Origin: Nitrosomonas sp.
Lineage (GTDB): Bacteria > Pseudomonadota > Gammaproteobacteria > Burkholderiales > Nitrosomonadaceae
Assembly: GCA_028577615.1 (NCBI GenBank)
Contig: JAJSDU010000009.1
Location: 23,178-87,177, forward strand
DNA length: 64,000 nucleotides
Reading direction: 5' to 3'
Shown here: piece by piece, positions 1 through 8,521 of the stretch
How positions within the stretch are numbered: position 1 is the stretch's first letter
Layout of the letters: every line of letters begins with the position of its first letter
Program-made: the position numbers and the translations under genes
The notes under the pieces: generated by a model
Told to the model about the DNA's origin: nothing
The model's database searches: none
Seen by the model: the letters and a program-made list of their open reading frames with translations, nothing else

Positions 1-1703
1 CATTCGTTTTTTTTCTTCAATTTCCGGTACAGCCAGCGCCACAGATAGCTGTCGGGCATAACCTCGCCATTGATGATATAAATCAATGTCCTGGGGTTGT
101 TCAAAAGCTCGGCCAGCGCGCTTCTGGCGGCTGGCCGGCCGCAAAAGAGAATGCGATCCCGAGGATTGATCTGCAGTGTGGCGTCAGGCAGCAGAAGCGG
201 GGTGTTATCGCGCAACAGCATTAAAGGCACTAGATCAAGCTTGGTCTCGCGATTGACGGGATCCTGTCCCAGGTGATCAAGCGATATGGACCAGCCCTGC
301 GCCATGAGACCAGTTACGGCAGGCGCGGAATGACGGTTGATAGCAACGGACCAGGTTTCAGGCACCTGTTCGCCGACAACGCTGACCAGGTGGGCAATCA
401 GCTGATTTGCCCAGGCATTGCTCTGGCTGCGCGCCAAGTGCAGAAACTGCGCAAGCAGGGGGGTGATCATGTGTGCCAGGCAGGCGTGTGCAATGATATC
501 ACTGGGTTGCATGGAAATATCAGCGCTGAACTGTTCAAAGAGCAAATCGTTGTAACGCTTGTTCTTGCGAATGACGACGAATAAGTCAGGATTCATTTCG
601 CGTGCGGTTATCACAATGGACAGATTGTTGATGTCGTTATCGGTTCCGGCGACAATACCAACCGCATCCTTGATGCCCGCTTGTTCCAGTGTACCGGCTT
701 CGGCGCCGCTGCCTGAAATGCAATCATCGCATCCGGTCATTTTGGGATCGGCTTCGATTATGACCGTGGTGATACGCGCACGCTGGAGATTTTTGACGAC
801 GGATTTGCCAAAGCGTCCATAGCCGCAGACTATCCATTTCCCGGTAGGCGGACAAACCGGTGATTGCAGGATACGTCCGGGAACACCGGTCAGCCACTCA
901 TGCAGCAGGAAGATACCCAGTGCATGCACTTCCATCGCCAGCTGATCACCGAACAATGTGTACGGGTTGAAAATGTGATCGGTGCCGAAAGAAGCCATGT
1001 TTGCTGTCGTATCCATATTTTCGGCGCGACCCAGCACCATCAGTGAAGGATTTATCAGCTTAACCGAAATGGCTACAGCAAGGTTTGCATGATCGTCATT
1101 GGTGAGCGCCGCAACGCCGGCGCAAAACGGATGCCGGATTCCCGCCTTGATCAGCGTATCAGGCAGGCGGGCATCCGCGCATAAAGCGGGTATGTCGAAT
1201 TGGAAATCTTCCAGTTCGAGCTCGCTGATCCTGAGTTGTTGAATTTCTATAACGACAGCGCGAATATTCTTACGGTCCAGCGCATTAACCAGCAGGCCGC
1301 CTGTTTCTCCGTAGCCGCAGATAATATAGAAGGGTTCACTGATCCGCTTGACTGATTTGGCGAATCGCGAGGTTCGCACAGCAATTTTCAGGTTTACGTC
1401 CTGAACCAGCGTGATAATCGTGCCTATGGCATAGAACCAGACGATGACAGTCAGATAAATAGAGAATGTCATCCATAAGCGTTGAGCAGTAGAGAACTCG
1501 TGCGGTACTTCGCCGAAGCCGATGGTTGTGGCGGTGTAGCTGATAATATAAAAGGCTTGAAACAGTGACAGGTACGAAATCTCGCCATTTATCTCAATGC
1601 CTGGCATTAATGTCAATCCGCCGACCGCGATACCGAAGCTGATAATGACCGCGATCAACGGCGCGCGCATGCGTCGCAGAATCAGAAACACGATGTTATT
1701 CAT
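1..1703 (-). CDS. Potassium channel protein with two TrkA-N (RCK) domains, partial
   Basis: Inner-membrane ion channel with cytoplasmic NAD-binding regulatory domains. The start is ATG at 1703, and at least 567 codons read open to the left edge. The last two bases are TG, so a TGA stop could lie just outside. Residues 14-35 form a first membrane helix, 60-65 (TIGFGE) the pore filter, and about 75-100 the second helix. Two Rossmann motifs follow: GYGETG near residue 127, and GYGRFG later after the phrase KWIVC. The filter reads GFGE rather than the commoner GYGD, so potassium selectivity is likely but not certain. It is followed 48 bp downstream of its start region by a small membrane protein on the same strand. 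Confidence 0.85.
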   Translation of the reverse strand, partial: MNNIVFLILRRMRAPLIAVIISFGIAVGGLTLMPGIEINGEISYLSLFQAFYIISYTATTIGFGEVPHEFSTAQRLWMTFSIYLTVIVWFYAIGTIITLVQDVNLKIAVRTSRFAKSVKRISEPFYIICGYGETGGLLVNALDRKNIRAVVIEIQQLRISELELEDFQFDIPALCADARLPDTLIKAGIRHPFCAGVAALTNDDHANLAVAISVKLINPSLMVLGRAENMDTTANMASFGTDHIFNPYTLFGDQLAMEVHALGIFLLHEWLTGVPGRILQSPVCPPTGKWIVCGYGRFGKSVVKNLQRARITTVIIEADPKMTGCDDCISGSGAEAGTLEQAGIKDAVGIVAGTDNDINNLSIVITAREMNPDLFVVIRKNKRYNDLLFEQFSADISMQPSDIIAHACLAHMITPLLAQFLHLARSQSNAWANQLIAHLVSVVGEQVPETWSVAINRHSAPAVTGLMAQGWSISLDHLGQDPVNRETKLDLVPLMLLRDNTPLLLPDATLQINPRDRILFCGRPAARSALAELLNNPRTLIYIINGEVMPDSYLWRWLYRKLKKKNE

Positions 1704-1751
1704 TATCAGATGCCGGCTTCCATAATCGCTTGAGCGATGTTGCCGGACTGT

Positions 1752-2126
1752 TTACCGGCGCAGGTTTATCGTTTCGGCAATCAAAAGAATAACCGATACG
1801 ATATTGGCCAGTAACGCGCCGCCGGACAACGAAACGACATGATTGATCATGACGGTTTCTTCAGGGGTGTCGCTGATCAGCGCGTACAGAATTGCGGCGG
1901 CGATAAGGTGCAGATCCGCGACCAGGCTGGTGGCCAGGTGAACGGCGCCAATCTGGGTGCGGTCTCCGAATTTCAGCACCGTGGCGATCAGACTGACGAC
2001 TATGGCGGCATACAATTCGTAAGGATGATGATGCGCCGGATTGTCCATGTCACCGACAAAAAAACCATAATTCAATGACAAGGCAAGCACAATAAAAAAA
2101 CCAAAAACTACCTTTTCAAGGTTCAT
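1752..2126 (-). CDS. Small conserved four-helix membrane protein (DUF6394-like)
   Basis: Protein of 124 residues with four hydrophobic segments, at about residues 5-23, 39-50, 67-85 and 98-119. It has a short His-rich loop (NPAHHHPYE) near residue 30. I believe it resembles the DUF6394 family, but this is from memory. It lies directly upstream of the potassium channel on the same strand with 48 bp between them, so the two are probably one operon. A role as channel partner or subunit is inference from position only. Confidence 0.6.
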   Translation of the reverse strand: MNLEKVVFGFFIVLALSLNYGFFVGDMDNPAHHHPYELYAAIVVSLIATVLKFGDRTQIGAVHLATSLVADLHLIAAAILYALISDTPEETVMINHVVSLSGGALLANIVSVILLIAETINLRR

Positions 2127-2265
2127 GACAGGTTCTGACCCATAGTGAATGATCGTGAGCTGGCGTTATTTTAACTGAAAGTGCGCTTTGCGGTGCTGAT
2201 ACCTGCATGAAGTTCGTCGCGCACGGTAAAACTGATCTATGGAATCAGCACCGCATTGGTTCTGC

Positions 2266-3159
2266 TTATTGTGTTTTTTCGATGTACCCTTCGGACTTGT
2301 TTCGGTGCTGCCATGCTCGTTCCCGGACAAAGCTGTTTGACTGGTAATCCTGCATTGCCTGATCAATTTCCGCTCGAGTGTTCATCACAAACGGACCATG
2401 TTGCACAATGGGCTCGTGGATTGGCCTGCCGCTGATCAGTATGAATCGCGCACCCTGTCTGCCTGCAGTAAAAACGGGAGAAGTGTCCGCGCCACCCAGT
2501 GTAACAAGGGTATGCGTCGCTACGGTTTTTCCGTTGACCTGACCATCTCCTTCGAATACATACAGGAAACTGGCGTTTTCCTTAGGCAAAACATAATGAA
2601 ATGGCTTGTCCGGTTTCACCAGTACATCCAGAAAAACTACCTGAGTGATGTTGTCCACAATCGGTGACACCGCTTTATCCAGACTGCCGGCGATGAGTTT
2701 AACGCGATAACCGGGTTTTTCCAGCACCGGGAATGCTTCCGCCGGATATTCCTGATATTCGGGAACATCCATTTTGTTTGCTGCGGGCAGGTTGATCCAC
2801 AGTTGAAAACCGCGCAGCAGACCATCTTTCTGTTTGGGCATTTCCGAGTGAATCACGCCGCTGGCGGCTTTCATCCACTGTGCGCTGCCAGGCCCAAGAT
2901 TGCCGGTATTACCCATGCTGTCGGCGTGCTTCATTTCGCCGTCAATGATATAGGTGAAGGTATTGAAGCCGCGATGGGGATGCGCGGGAAAGCCCGCCAT
3001 ATAATCATCGGGATTCTCGCTGCCGATGTGATCCAGCAGCAGAAACGGGTCATAACTGCGTAAAGCCGGCGTGCCTATTGTGCGGTGTACGGTAACTCCG
3101 GCGCCTTCAGTGACGGTCATTGCGGGAATCAGTCGCATAACGTTTTCTGCATTCATCAT
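2266..3159 (-). CDS. Pirin family protein
   Basis: Bicupin of 297 residues, the usual pirin length. The N-terminal cupin has the metal-binding phrase FPAHPHRGFNTFTYIIDGEM (around residues 57-76) and a later HSEMP, which supply the His and Glu ligands of pirins. Bacterial pirins include quercetin 2,3-dioxygenases and redox-linked regulators; the substrate here is not known. An AAGGAG-like ribosome site lies a few bases before the two adjacent ATG codons (3159 and 3156). It sits downstream of a DoxX gene on the same strand, and the pair is divergent from a LysR regulator, which suggests an inducible stress or electrophile response. Confidence 0.9.
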   Translation of the reverse strand: MMNAENVMRLIPAMTVTEGAGVTVHRTIGTPALRSYDPFLLLDHIGSENPDDYMAGFPAHPHRGFNTFTYIIDGEMKHADSMGNTGNLGPGSAQWMKAASGVIHSEMPKQKDGLLRGFQLWINLPAANKMDVPEYQEYPAEAFPVLEKPGYRVKLIAGSLDKAVSPIVDNITQVVFLDVLVKPDKPFHYVLPKENASFLYVFEGDGQVNGKTVATHTLVTLGGADTSPVFTAGRQGARFILISGRPIHEPIVQHGPFVMNTRAEIDQAMQDYQSNSFVRERAWQHRNKSEGYIEKTQ

Positions 3160-3225
3160 TTTTCTCCTTATTCAGTGAGTATCTTTTTTACAAGACACAG
3201 CATCACTGGATGCTGTGTTGATACG

Positions 3226-3627
3226 CTATATTTTATTGATCGTCATGGTGTTACGAGCAAGTCGATCATCGATGCTGTAAGCGCCTGCGCCATGCACCGC
3301 GAGCAGCATCAAGCCGCCGGCAATCGCAAAATTCTTCATGAACAGAATCGTCTGCATCTGGTCGTCAAAGTTATTGTGGAAGATTGCAGCGGCGGCTATC
3401 GAAAATACGGCCAGAAGGACTGCTGAATACCGTGCTTTCCAGCCGACGATAATGGCCAGTCCGCCAGCGATTTCAAGCAGAATGACAGGTGGCAGCAATG
3501 CACCCGGCACCCCCATCGCTTCCATGTAACCTTGCGTGCCTGCGTAAGCGCCAATTTTTGTCAATCCGGCAATCAGGAATATATGGCCGAGAAACAGGCG
3601 TGCGGTTAATTGCGTGATTTTTTCCAT
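3226..3627 (-). CDS. DoxX family membrane protein
   Basis: The start is taken at ATG 3627 (MEKITQLTARLF), with a CTCCT complement (AGGAG) just upstream. A longer frame to 3738 would run into the divergent promoter region. The 133-residue product has four hydrophobic segments and the DoxX-typical phrases FLIAGLTKIG near the N-terminus and LLEIAGGLAIIVG in the middle. DoxX proteins are inner-membrane proteins linked to redox and thiol stress. It lies between pirin and a divergent LysR gene, and the LysR protein probably controls both genes. Confidence 0.88.
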   Translation of the reverse strand: MEKITQLTARLFLGHIFLIAGLTKIGAYAGTQGYMEAMGVPGALLPPVILLEIAGGLAIIVGWKARYSAVLLAVFSIAAAAIFHNNFDDQMQTILFMKNFAIAGGLMLLAVHGAGAYSIDDRLARNTMTINKI

Positions 3628-3772
3628 TTCAATCTCCTGTGTTTGTGGTTTATGTTTATCGTTCCAACACATCAAGCGTGTTGCGATGGTGTACATTATG
3701 ATTGTTGATGTGTGGATAATAAACAGTGATAGAATCAATTAACTGTTCTCTATTTGGCAACAAAAAATATAA

Positions 3773-4786
3773 ATGAATCGATTTGAAAATATGGATACCT
3801 TCATCCGAGTCGTGGAAGCGGGTAGTATCAGCGCTGCGGCGGATGCGCTCGGAATCGCGAAATCGGCTGTCAGTCGCCGTCTCAAGGAACTGGAAGCACA
3901 TCTCGACGCCGAACTTTTTCACAGAACTACCCGGCGCATGAACCTGACTGAAACCGGACGCGCCTTTTACCATCAATCGGTTCGCATACTGGCCGATGTG
4001 CTTGAAGCGGAGCTTGCCGCTTCACAGGCACATGGCACATTAAAGGGAAGCCTGAAAGTGGCCGTGCCTTCGAGTTTCGGGTTGATGCATTTAGGACCGG
4101 CGATCAACGATTTTTTACAGCAGCACCCTCAAATCGAATTTGATCTGGACTTCAACGACCGGCAGGTAGATTTGATGCAGGAAGGTTTCGATCTTGCCAT
4201 TCGTATCGCTTATCTTCCCGATTCAAGTTTGATTGCCCGCCGCATTGCGCCGGTTCGGCATGTATTCTGTGCGAGTCCGGGCTATCTTGAAAAACATGGC
4301 GCACCGCAATCTCCGGATGATCTGCCTGGTCATCAGTGTCTGGTTTATAATCTGTTGCAGGATTATCAGCACTGGACGCTGATCGACAGGAATGATCAGG
4401 AGCGAAAGATAAAAATCAATCCGCATATCAAGGCCAGTGCGGGTGAATTTCTGCGTGATGCGGCGGTAAACGGCCAGGGGATTGTTTATCTGCCAACCTT
4501 TATCGTCTACCGTGAAATTGAAAATGGCGCACTGATTCCAGTGTTGCGGGAAACGCGGGCCAGGCAGATCGATGCCTACGCAATCTATCCGCATACACGC
4601 CATCTTTCGCTGCGTGTTCGCGCTTTTGTGGATTTTTTAGTGCAACGATTTGCAGGAATTCCTTATTGGGACACCTGTCTTGGGCATGAACCGAAGAGCC
4701 ACGATGCGCATTCAGCGTCACAGGGGTCTGTAACTAATCCCACATCAGATCGCAGCCTGCCCGTGCTGCGGCATCAAGCAGACTGA
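3773..4786 (+). CDS. LysR family transcriptional regulator
   Basis: DNA-binding regulator of 337 residues. The N-terminal winged helix-turn-helix reads AADALGIAKSAVSRRLKELE (about residues 21-40). The substrate-binding domain follows from about residue 90, with KGSLKVAVPSSFG at its start. It is divergent from doxX-pirin with a 145-bp gap, the classic arrangement for a LysR target. The last 18 codons overlap the 3' end of the convergent DUF1840 gene by 53 bp, and the tail beyond YWDTCLGHEP is longer than usual for the family. The effector is unknown. Confidence 0.9.
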   Translation: MNRFENMDTFIRVVEAGSISAAADALGIAKSAVSRRLKELEAHLDAELFHRTTRRMNLTETGRAFYHQSVRILADVLEAELAASQAHGTLKGSLKVAVPSSFGLMHLGPAINDFLQQHPQIEFDLDFNDRQVDLMQEGFDLAIRIAYLPDSSLIARRIAPVRHVFCASPGYLEKHGAPQSPDDLPGHQCLVYNLLQDYQHWTLIDRNDQERKIKINPHIKASAGEFLRDAAVNGQGIVYLPTFIVYREIENGALIPVLRETRARQIDAYAIYPHTRHLSLRVRAFVDFLVQRFAGIPYWDTCLGHEPKSHDAHSASQGSVTNPTSDRSLPVLRHQAD

Positions 4787-5030
4787 TCAAAGGCAATGCT
4801 CTATGCGTGATGCTGATTGCGGGTTTTTCCTCATCTTCATTTTCATCGGCAGGCGGTGCGGCTTTATGCGTGAGTAGCGCTGCTTTCAGCCGGCTCAACG
4901 CCAACGGTAAATCTTTCGCCAGAATGGCGCCAGGCACGGTCTCGCTGTGTCCCATCAACTTGATCATCTGCAACGCGACATCGCCAAACATGGTGATGTC
5001 GCCAACATCAGTCTTGAATGTTACCAGCAT
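4734..5030 (-). CDS. DUF1840 family protein
   Basis: Small soluble protein of 98 residues starting MLVTFKTDVGDITMFGDVAL, which fits the DUF1840 pattern of betaproteobacteria. A conserved phrase about remaining core residues (HRALPLISLLDAAARAG) closes the protein. A charged linker (ADENEDEE) lies in the middle. No function is known. It is convergent with the LysR gene, overlapping by 53 bp, and lies 53 bp upstream of hemH's 3' end in the same direction as hemH. Confidence 0.8.
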   Translation of the reverse strand: MLVTFKTDVGDITMFGDVALQMIKLMGHSETVPGAILAKDLPLALSRLKAALLTHKAAPPADENEDEEKPAISITHRALPLISLLDAAARAGCDLMWD

Positions 5031-5083
5031 GTGATTATTCGAATGGCAGTCAAAGTCATTATTTCAGCGGTATTAATCGTGAA

Positions 5084-6172
5084 TTATTTACTGGCGCCGA
5101 GTTGCAGTGCGCGTACTCTGGATTGTTCAAACGCTTCGGGCGAAACAGAGTCGGATTCCAGCCAGCCTTGCAGGTTGGACCGAACGATATCGGCAAGTGC
5201 GGCGATCCAGTCCGCGCGCTCGTTTAAACAAGGGATATAGTGATATTCCTTGCCGCCTGCTTCGATGAAAATTTTCTTTCCTTCGATAGCGATTTCTTCG
5301 AGCGTTTCGAGGCAATCCGAAACGAAGCCGGGGCAAATAATATCGACGCGCCGGGTTTGATGCTTGCCGAGGTTTTCCAGTGTCTCCGCGGTGTAGGGTT
5401 GCAGCCACTGCGCGCGACCAAAGCGGGACTGAAAGCAAACCTGGTATCGCGATTGCTCCAGATTCAGCGTCTCAGCCAGCAGGCGTCCCGTTTTTTGACA
5501 GAAGCAGAAATACGGATCGCCTTTATCAAGGTTCTTGCGCGGTACGCCGTGAAAACTGATGATCAATTTATCCGGCTGTCCGTGCTGTTCCCAGTATTCA
5601 CGTATGTTCTGCGCCAGCGCGGTGATGTATCCCGGATGATCGTGATATTGCTTGACGGTTCGAATGGCGGGCATATTCCGCATTTGGTTCAACGCCGCAA
5701 AAACGGCGTCCATGGCGGCAGCTGTGCTGCTTGCGGCGTATTGCGGAAACAGCGGAACAACCAGAATACGGTCGCATCCCGCGCTTTTCATTTTGTTCAG
5801 TACGCTGGCGACCGATGGGTTGCCAATATTCATTGCATATTCAACGACCAGCCTGCTGCTCACGGTATCGTGCAGCATTTCTGCCAATAACGCGGTCTGC
5901 CGCTCGGTATGTACTTTCAGGGGAGAACCTTCCGCCGTCCATATTAACGCATATTTTTCAGCCGATTGCTTAGGCCTGAAAGGTAAAATAAAACCGTGCA
6001 GTATGGGCCACCAGATCAGACGCGGAACTTCAATGACGCGTCGATTACTCAGAAATTCCTTCAAATAGGGCCGTACCGCCGCCGGTGTCGGCGCATCCGG
6101 TGTTCCCAGATTGATGAGCAGAATACCCGTGTTTCCGGGCGAGCCATGTTGATAATCGGATTCCGTATTCAT
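5084..6172 (-). CDS. hemH: Ferrochelatase
   Basis: Inserts ferrous iron into protoporphyrin IX, the last step of protoheme synthesis, at the cytoplasmic face of the membrane. The 362-residue protein has the family phrases [12 protein letters not shown] near the N-terminus, [17 protein letters not shown] with the metal-binding His in the middle, [13 protein letters not shown], and [15 protein letters not shown] with the partner Glu near the C-terminus. It starts at ATG 6172. The hemH-hrcA order on one strand is common in betaproteobacteria; the spacing to hrcA is 54 bp, so co-transcription is plausible. Confidence 0.95.
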   Translation of the reverse strand: MNTESDYQHGSPGNTGILLINLGTPDAPTPAAVRPYLKEFLSNRRVIEVPRLIWWPILHGFILPFRPKQSAEKYALIWTAEGSPLKVHTERQTALLAEMLHDTVSSRLVVEYAMNIGNPSVASVLNKMKSAGCDRILVVPLFPQYAASSTAAAMDAVFAALNQMRNMPAIRTVKQYHDHPGYITALAQNIREYWEQHGQPDKLIISFHGVPRKNLDKGDPYFCFCQKTGRLLAETLNLEQSRYQVCFQSRFGRAQWLQPYTAETLENLGKHQTRRVDIICPGFVSDCLETLEEIAIEGKKIFIEAGGKEYHYIPCLNERADWIAALADIVRSNLQGWLESDSVSPEAFEQSRVRALQLGASK

Positions 6173-6226
6173 TGTTTAATCAGGCATCGGGTGAAATAAA
6201 ATTGATATTCGTTGTGTCTGCTAGGT

Positions 6227-7252
6227 TTATTGCTGCGCAAGACTGCTCGACAGCAGTTTGGCAGTAATGTCAACAATCGGGATCACGCGCTCATAAGCCA
6301 TGCGTCTTGGCCCAATAACGCCGACCGTTCCCACGACAGCGCCTTCCATTTTGTAAGGCGCTGTAATGACACTGAAATCGTCAAAAGTGGTAATGTCGGA
6401 TTCGCCGCCGATAAATATTTTTACGCCGTGTGCATGCTGGCTCAGTTCGAGCAGTTGCAGCAGTTTGGTTTTGCGTTCAAAAATTTCAAAAAGATTTTTC
6501 AGGCTGGCCAGGTTCTCCGAAGTATCCAGTGTATCCAGCAGTTTGCGTTCTCCGGCAAGTACGATGACTTCGCTGTTTTCGCTTGCAGCGGCGCCACCGG
6601 CCTCAATAGCCGCATTCATCAGTCCGATCATATCCTGACGGAGCTGCTTCAGCTCCTTGTGAATGCGGTTGTGGATTTCATCCAGCGTACAGCCTGCATA
6701 GTGCTGATTGATGAAATTACTGGCTTCGATCAGATCGGACTGGCTGTACGCAACATCAGTGAAAATAATCCGGTTCTGTACATCGCCTTCCGGGGTCACA
6801 ATGATCAAAAGAATCCGCTTTTCCGATAATGCCATGAATTCAATATAACGGAAGACCGCGCCAGTTCGTTTGGGTGTGACGACAATGCCTGCGAAATGCG
6901 TCAATTCGGACAGTAACTGCGATGCCATATTGACGAGGCGGGATGGGTTATCCGGCAGTAATTGGTTTTCCAGGTGAAGCAGTTCATTTTCAGCAAGCGA
7001 TTTGATCACCAGAAGCTTATCGACAAAGAAACGATAGCCTTTGGCTGTCGGCACCCTGCCTGCGGATGTATGCGGACTCATCACCAGGCCCATTTCTTCG
7101 AGATCTGCCATGACGTTGCGGATTGTGGCGGGACTCAGTTCCAGTCCGGAGAATCTGGAAAGTGACCGCGATCCGACCGGCTGTCCTTCATGGATATAAC
7201 GCTCTACCAGGGTTTTTAATAGTATTTGGGCACGTTCGTTAAGCATAGACAT
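6227..7252 (-). CDS. hrcA: Heat-inducible transcription repressor HrcA
   Basis: Repressor of chaperone operons that binds the CIRCE inverted repeat and depends on GroEL for activity. The 341-residue length is normal. The N-terminal winged helix reads LNERAQILLKTLVERYIHEG and the recognition region LSPATIRNVMADLEEMGLV follows. The C-terminal domain ends ERVIPIVDITAKLLSS. Starts are possible at 7252 (MSML) or 7246 (ML). It is divergent from nadK, and I saw no CIRCE element in the gap, so it is probably not self-regulated through CIRCE here. Confidence 0.95.
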   Translation of the reverse strand: MSMLNERAQILLKTLVERYIHEGQPVGSRSLSRFSGLELSPATIRNVMADLEEMGLVMSPHTSAGRVPTAKGYRFFVDKLLVIKSLAENELLHLENQLLPDNPSRLVNMASQLLSELTHFAGIVVTPKRTGAVFRYIEFMALSEKRILLIIVTPEGDVQNRIIFTDVAYSQSDLIEASNFINQHYAGCTLDEIHNRIHKELKQLRQDMIGLMNAAIEAGGAAASENSEVIVLAGERKLLDTLDTSENLASLKNLFEIFERKTKLLQLLELSQHAHGVKIFIGGESDITTFDDFSVITAPYKMEGAVVGTVGVIGPRRMAYERVIPIVDITAKLLSSSLAQQ

Positions 7253-7634
7253 AATGGGTTAATTCTACAACATTCTTTGATTGTTTAACGTCGTCTTTGC
7301 GTTTTGCTGGAAATGTATTTATCTTGCTGCGTTTGTAATAATGCTAATATGGGCTTGCCAGCATTTTTTCACTGTCAGGAAGGAATGAAAATTGCACGAC
7401 AGGTATCCGGTTGTTTTTGATTGCAGAAGCTTTGGGAAATTTCAACGGATCCGGTTTTTATCAGTGATTCTACTGCATCTGATTCAAAGCGTGTCAATGG
7501 TTCCGCGGGTTGTTGAATCCTGTATCTGTAACGGTAGAATGTGCGTTTAAATGTATTAAGCTGGGATATTACTGCTTTAAATTATTCATTATTCATTTTT
7601 CGGCATGTTTTCATTATTTTTCTAATATTCAGTA
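7253..7634. other. Intergenic region between hrcA and nadK
   Basis: This 382-bp gap separates two divergent genes and must hold both promoters. I found no CIRCE repeat, no convincing small open frame and no strong hairpin. The stretch is AT-rich toward nadK. Confidence 0.5.
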
Positions 7635-8507
7635 ATGAATTATCCATTTAAGACGATTGCGCTGATTGGCAAACACAGGAATGAAGAGATCGCGGCACTG
7701 ATACCTGATCTTGCCGGATTTCTGACAGAATTGCACTACGAAGTGTATATCGACCAGTTGACCGCATCGTATTTGGCCGTTAATACCTGCAAAACGTTAA
7801 CACTGGAGGAAATAGGTCATCAGGCCGATCTTGCCGTCGTGATGGGCGGTGACGGCACAATGCTGAATATTGCGCGCGTACTGGCGTCAAACGATGTGCC
7901 ATTGATTGGCATCAACCTGGGAAGACTCGGCTTTTTGACCGATCTGTCTACTGACAGTATGCAGGAAACACTGCGTGAAATGCTGCAGGGGCAGTATACG
8001 ACTGAACGGCGCATGCTGTTATACGCCGAAGTTGTGCGGGGTGACGACAGTGTTTTCAATGCGCTGGCATTTAATGACGTCGTCCTCTATCGCGGCACGA
8101 GCAGCGGCATGATCGAATTTCAGGTCAGCATCAATAATGAGTATGTCTGTACCATGCGTTCGGATGGGCTGATTGTGGCAACACCGAATGGATCAACAGC
8201 GTATGCTTTGTCATCCGGCGGACCCATTCTGCACCCAAGCCTTGATCTGATCGAACTGGTGCCGGTATGCCCGCATACATTGAGTAATCGCCCGATTGTC
8301 GTTGGTCCCGACGCGAGCATTGAGATCCACATGCTCAGTTCACTCGATTCCCGCGTGCATTGTGACAGTCACTCGAGTTTCGATCTCGTGCAATCCGACC
8401 GTATTGTCGTGCGGCGGTATCCGAAAACGGTTCGTCTGTTGCACCCTATGAATCACAGTTATTACCGGATGTTGCGTGAAAAACTGAGCTGGAGTGAATT
8501 GCATTAA
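7635..8507 (+). CDS. nadK: NAD kinase
   Basis: Phosphorylates NAD to NADP using ATP or polyphosphate in the cytosol. The 290-residue protein has the GGDGTML motif at about residues 72-78 and the NGSTAYALSSGGPI motif around residue 185, both diagnostic. The phrase GINLGRLGFLTDL between them is also typical. It lies just upstream of recN with a short gap, the usual order hrcA-nadK-recN of proteobacteria, and probably forms an operon with recN. Confidence 0.96.
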   Translation: MNYPFKTIALIGKHRNEEIAALIPDLAGFLTELHYEVYIDQLTASYLAVNTCKTLTLEEIGHQADLAVVMGGDGTMLNIARVLASNDVPLIGINLGRLGFLTDLSTDSMQETLREMLQGQYTTERRMLLYAEVVRGDDSVFNALAFNDVVLYRGTSSGMIEFQVSINNEYVCTMRSDGLIVATPNGSTAYALSSGGPILHPSLDLIELVPVCPHTLSNRPIVVGPDASIEIHMLSSLDSRVHCDSHSSFDLVQSDRIVVRRYPKTVRLLHPMNHSYYRMLREKLSWSELH

Positions 8508-8521
8508 CGCCGTTGACGATT

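Noticed and set aside
273-1046. Plus-strand frames within the potassium channel gene
   Set aside because: They lie opposite a long, clearly coding minus-strand frame with pore and Rossmann motifs.
7253-7634. Possible CIRCE element upstream of hrcA
   Set aside because: No TTAGCACTC-N9-GAGTGCTAA-like repeat was found.
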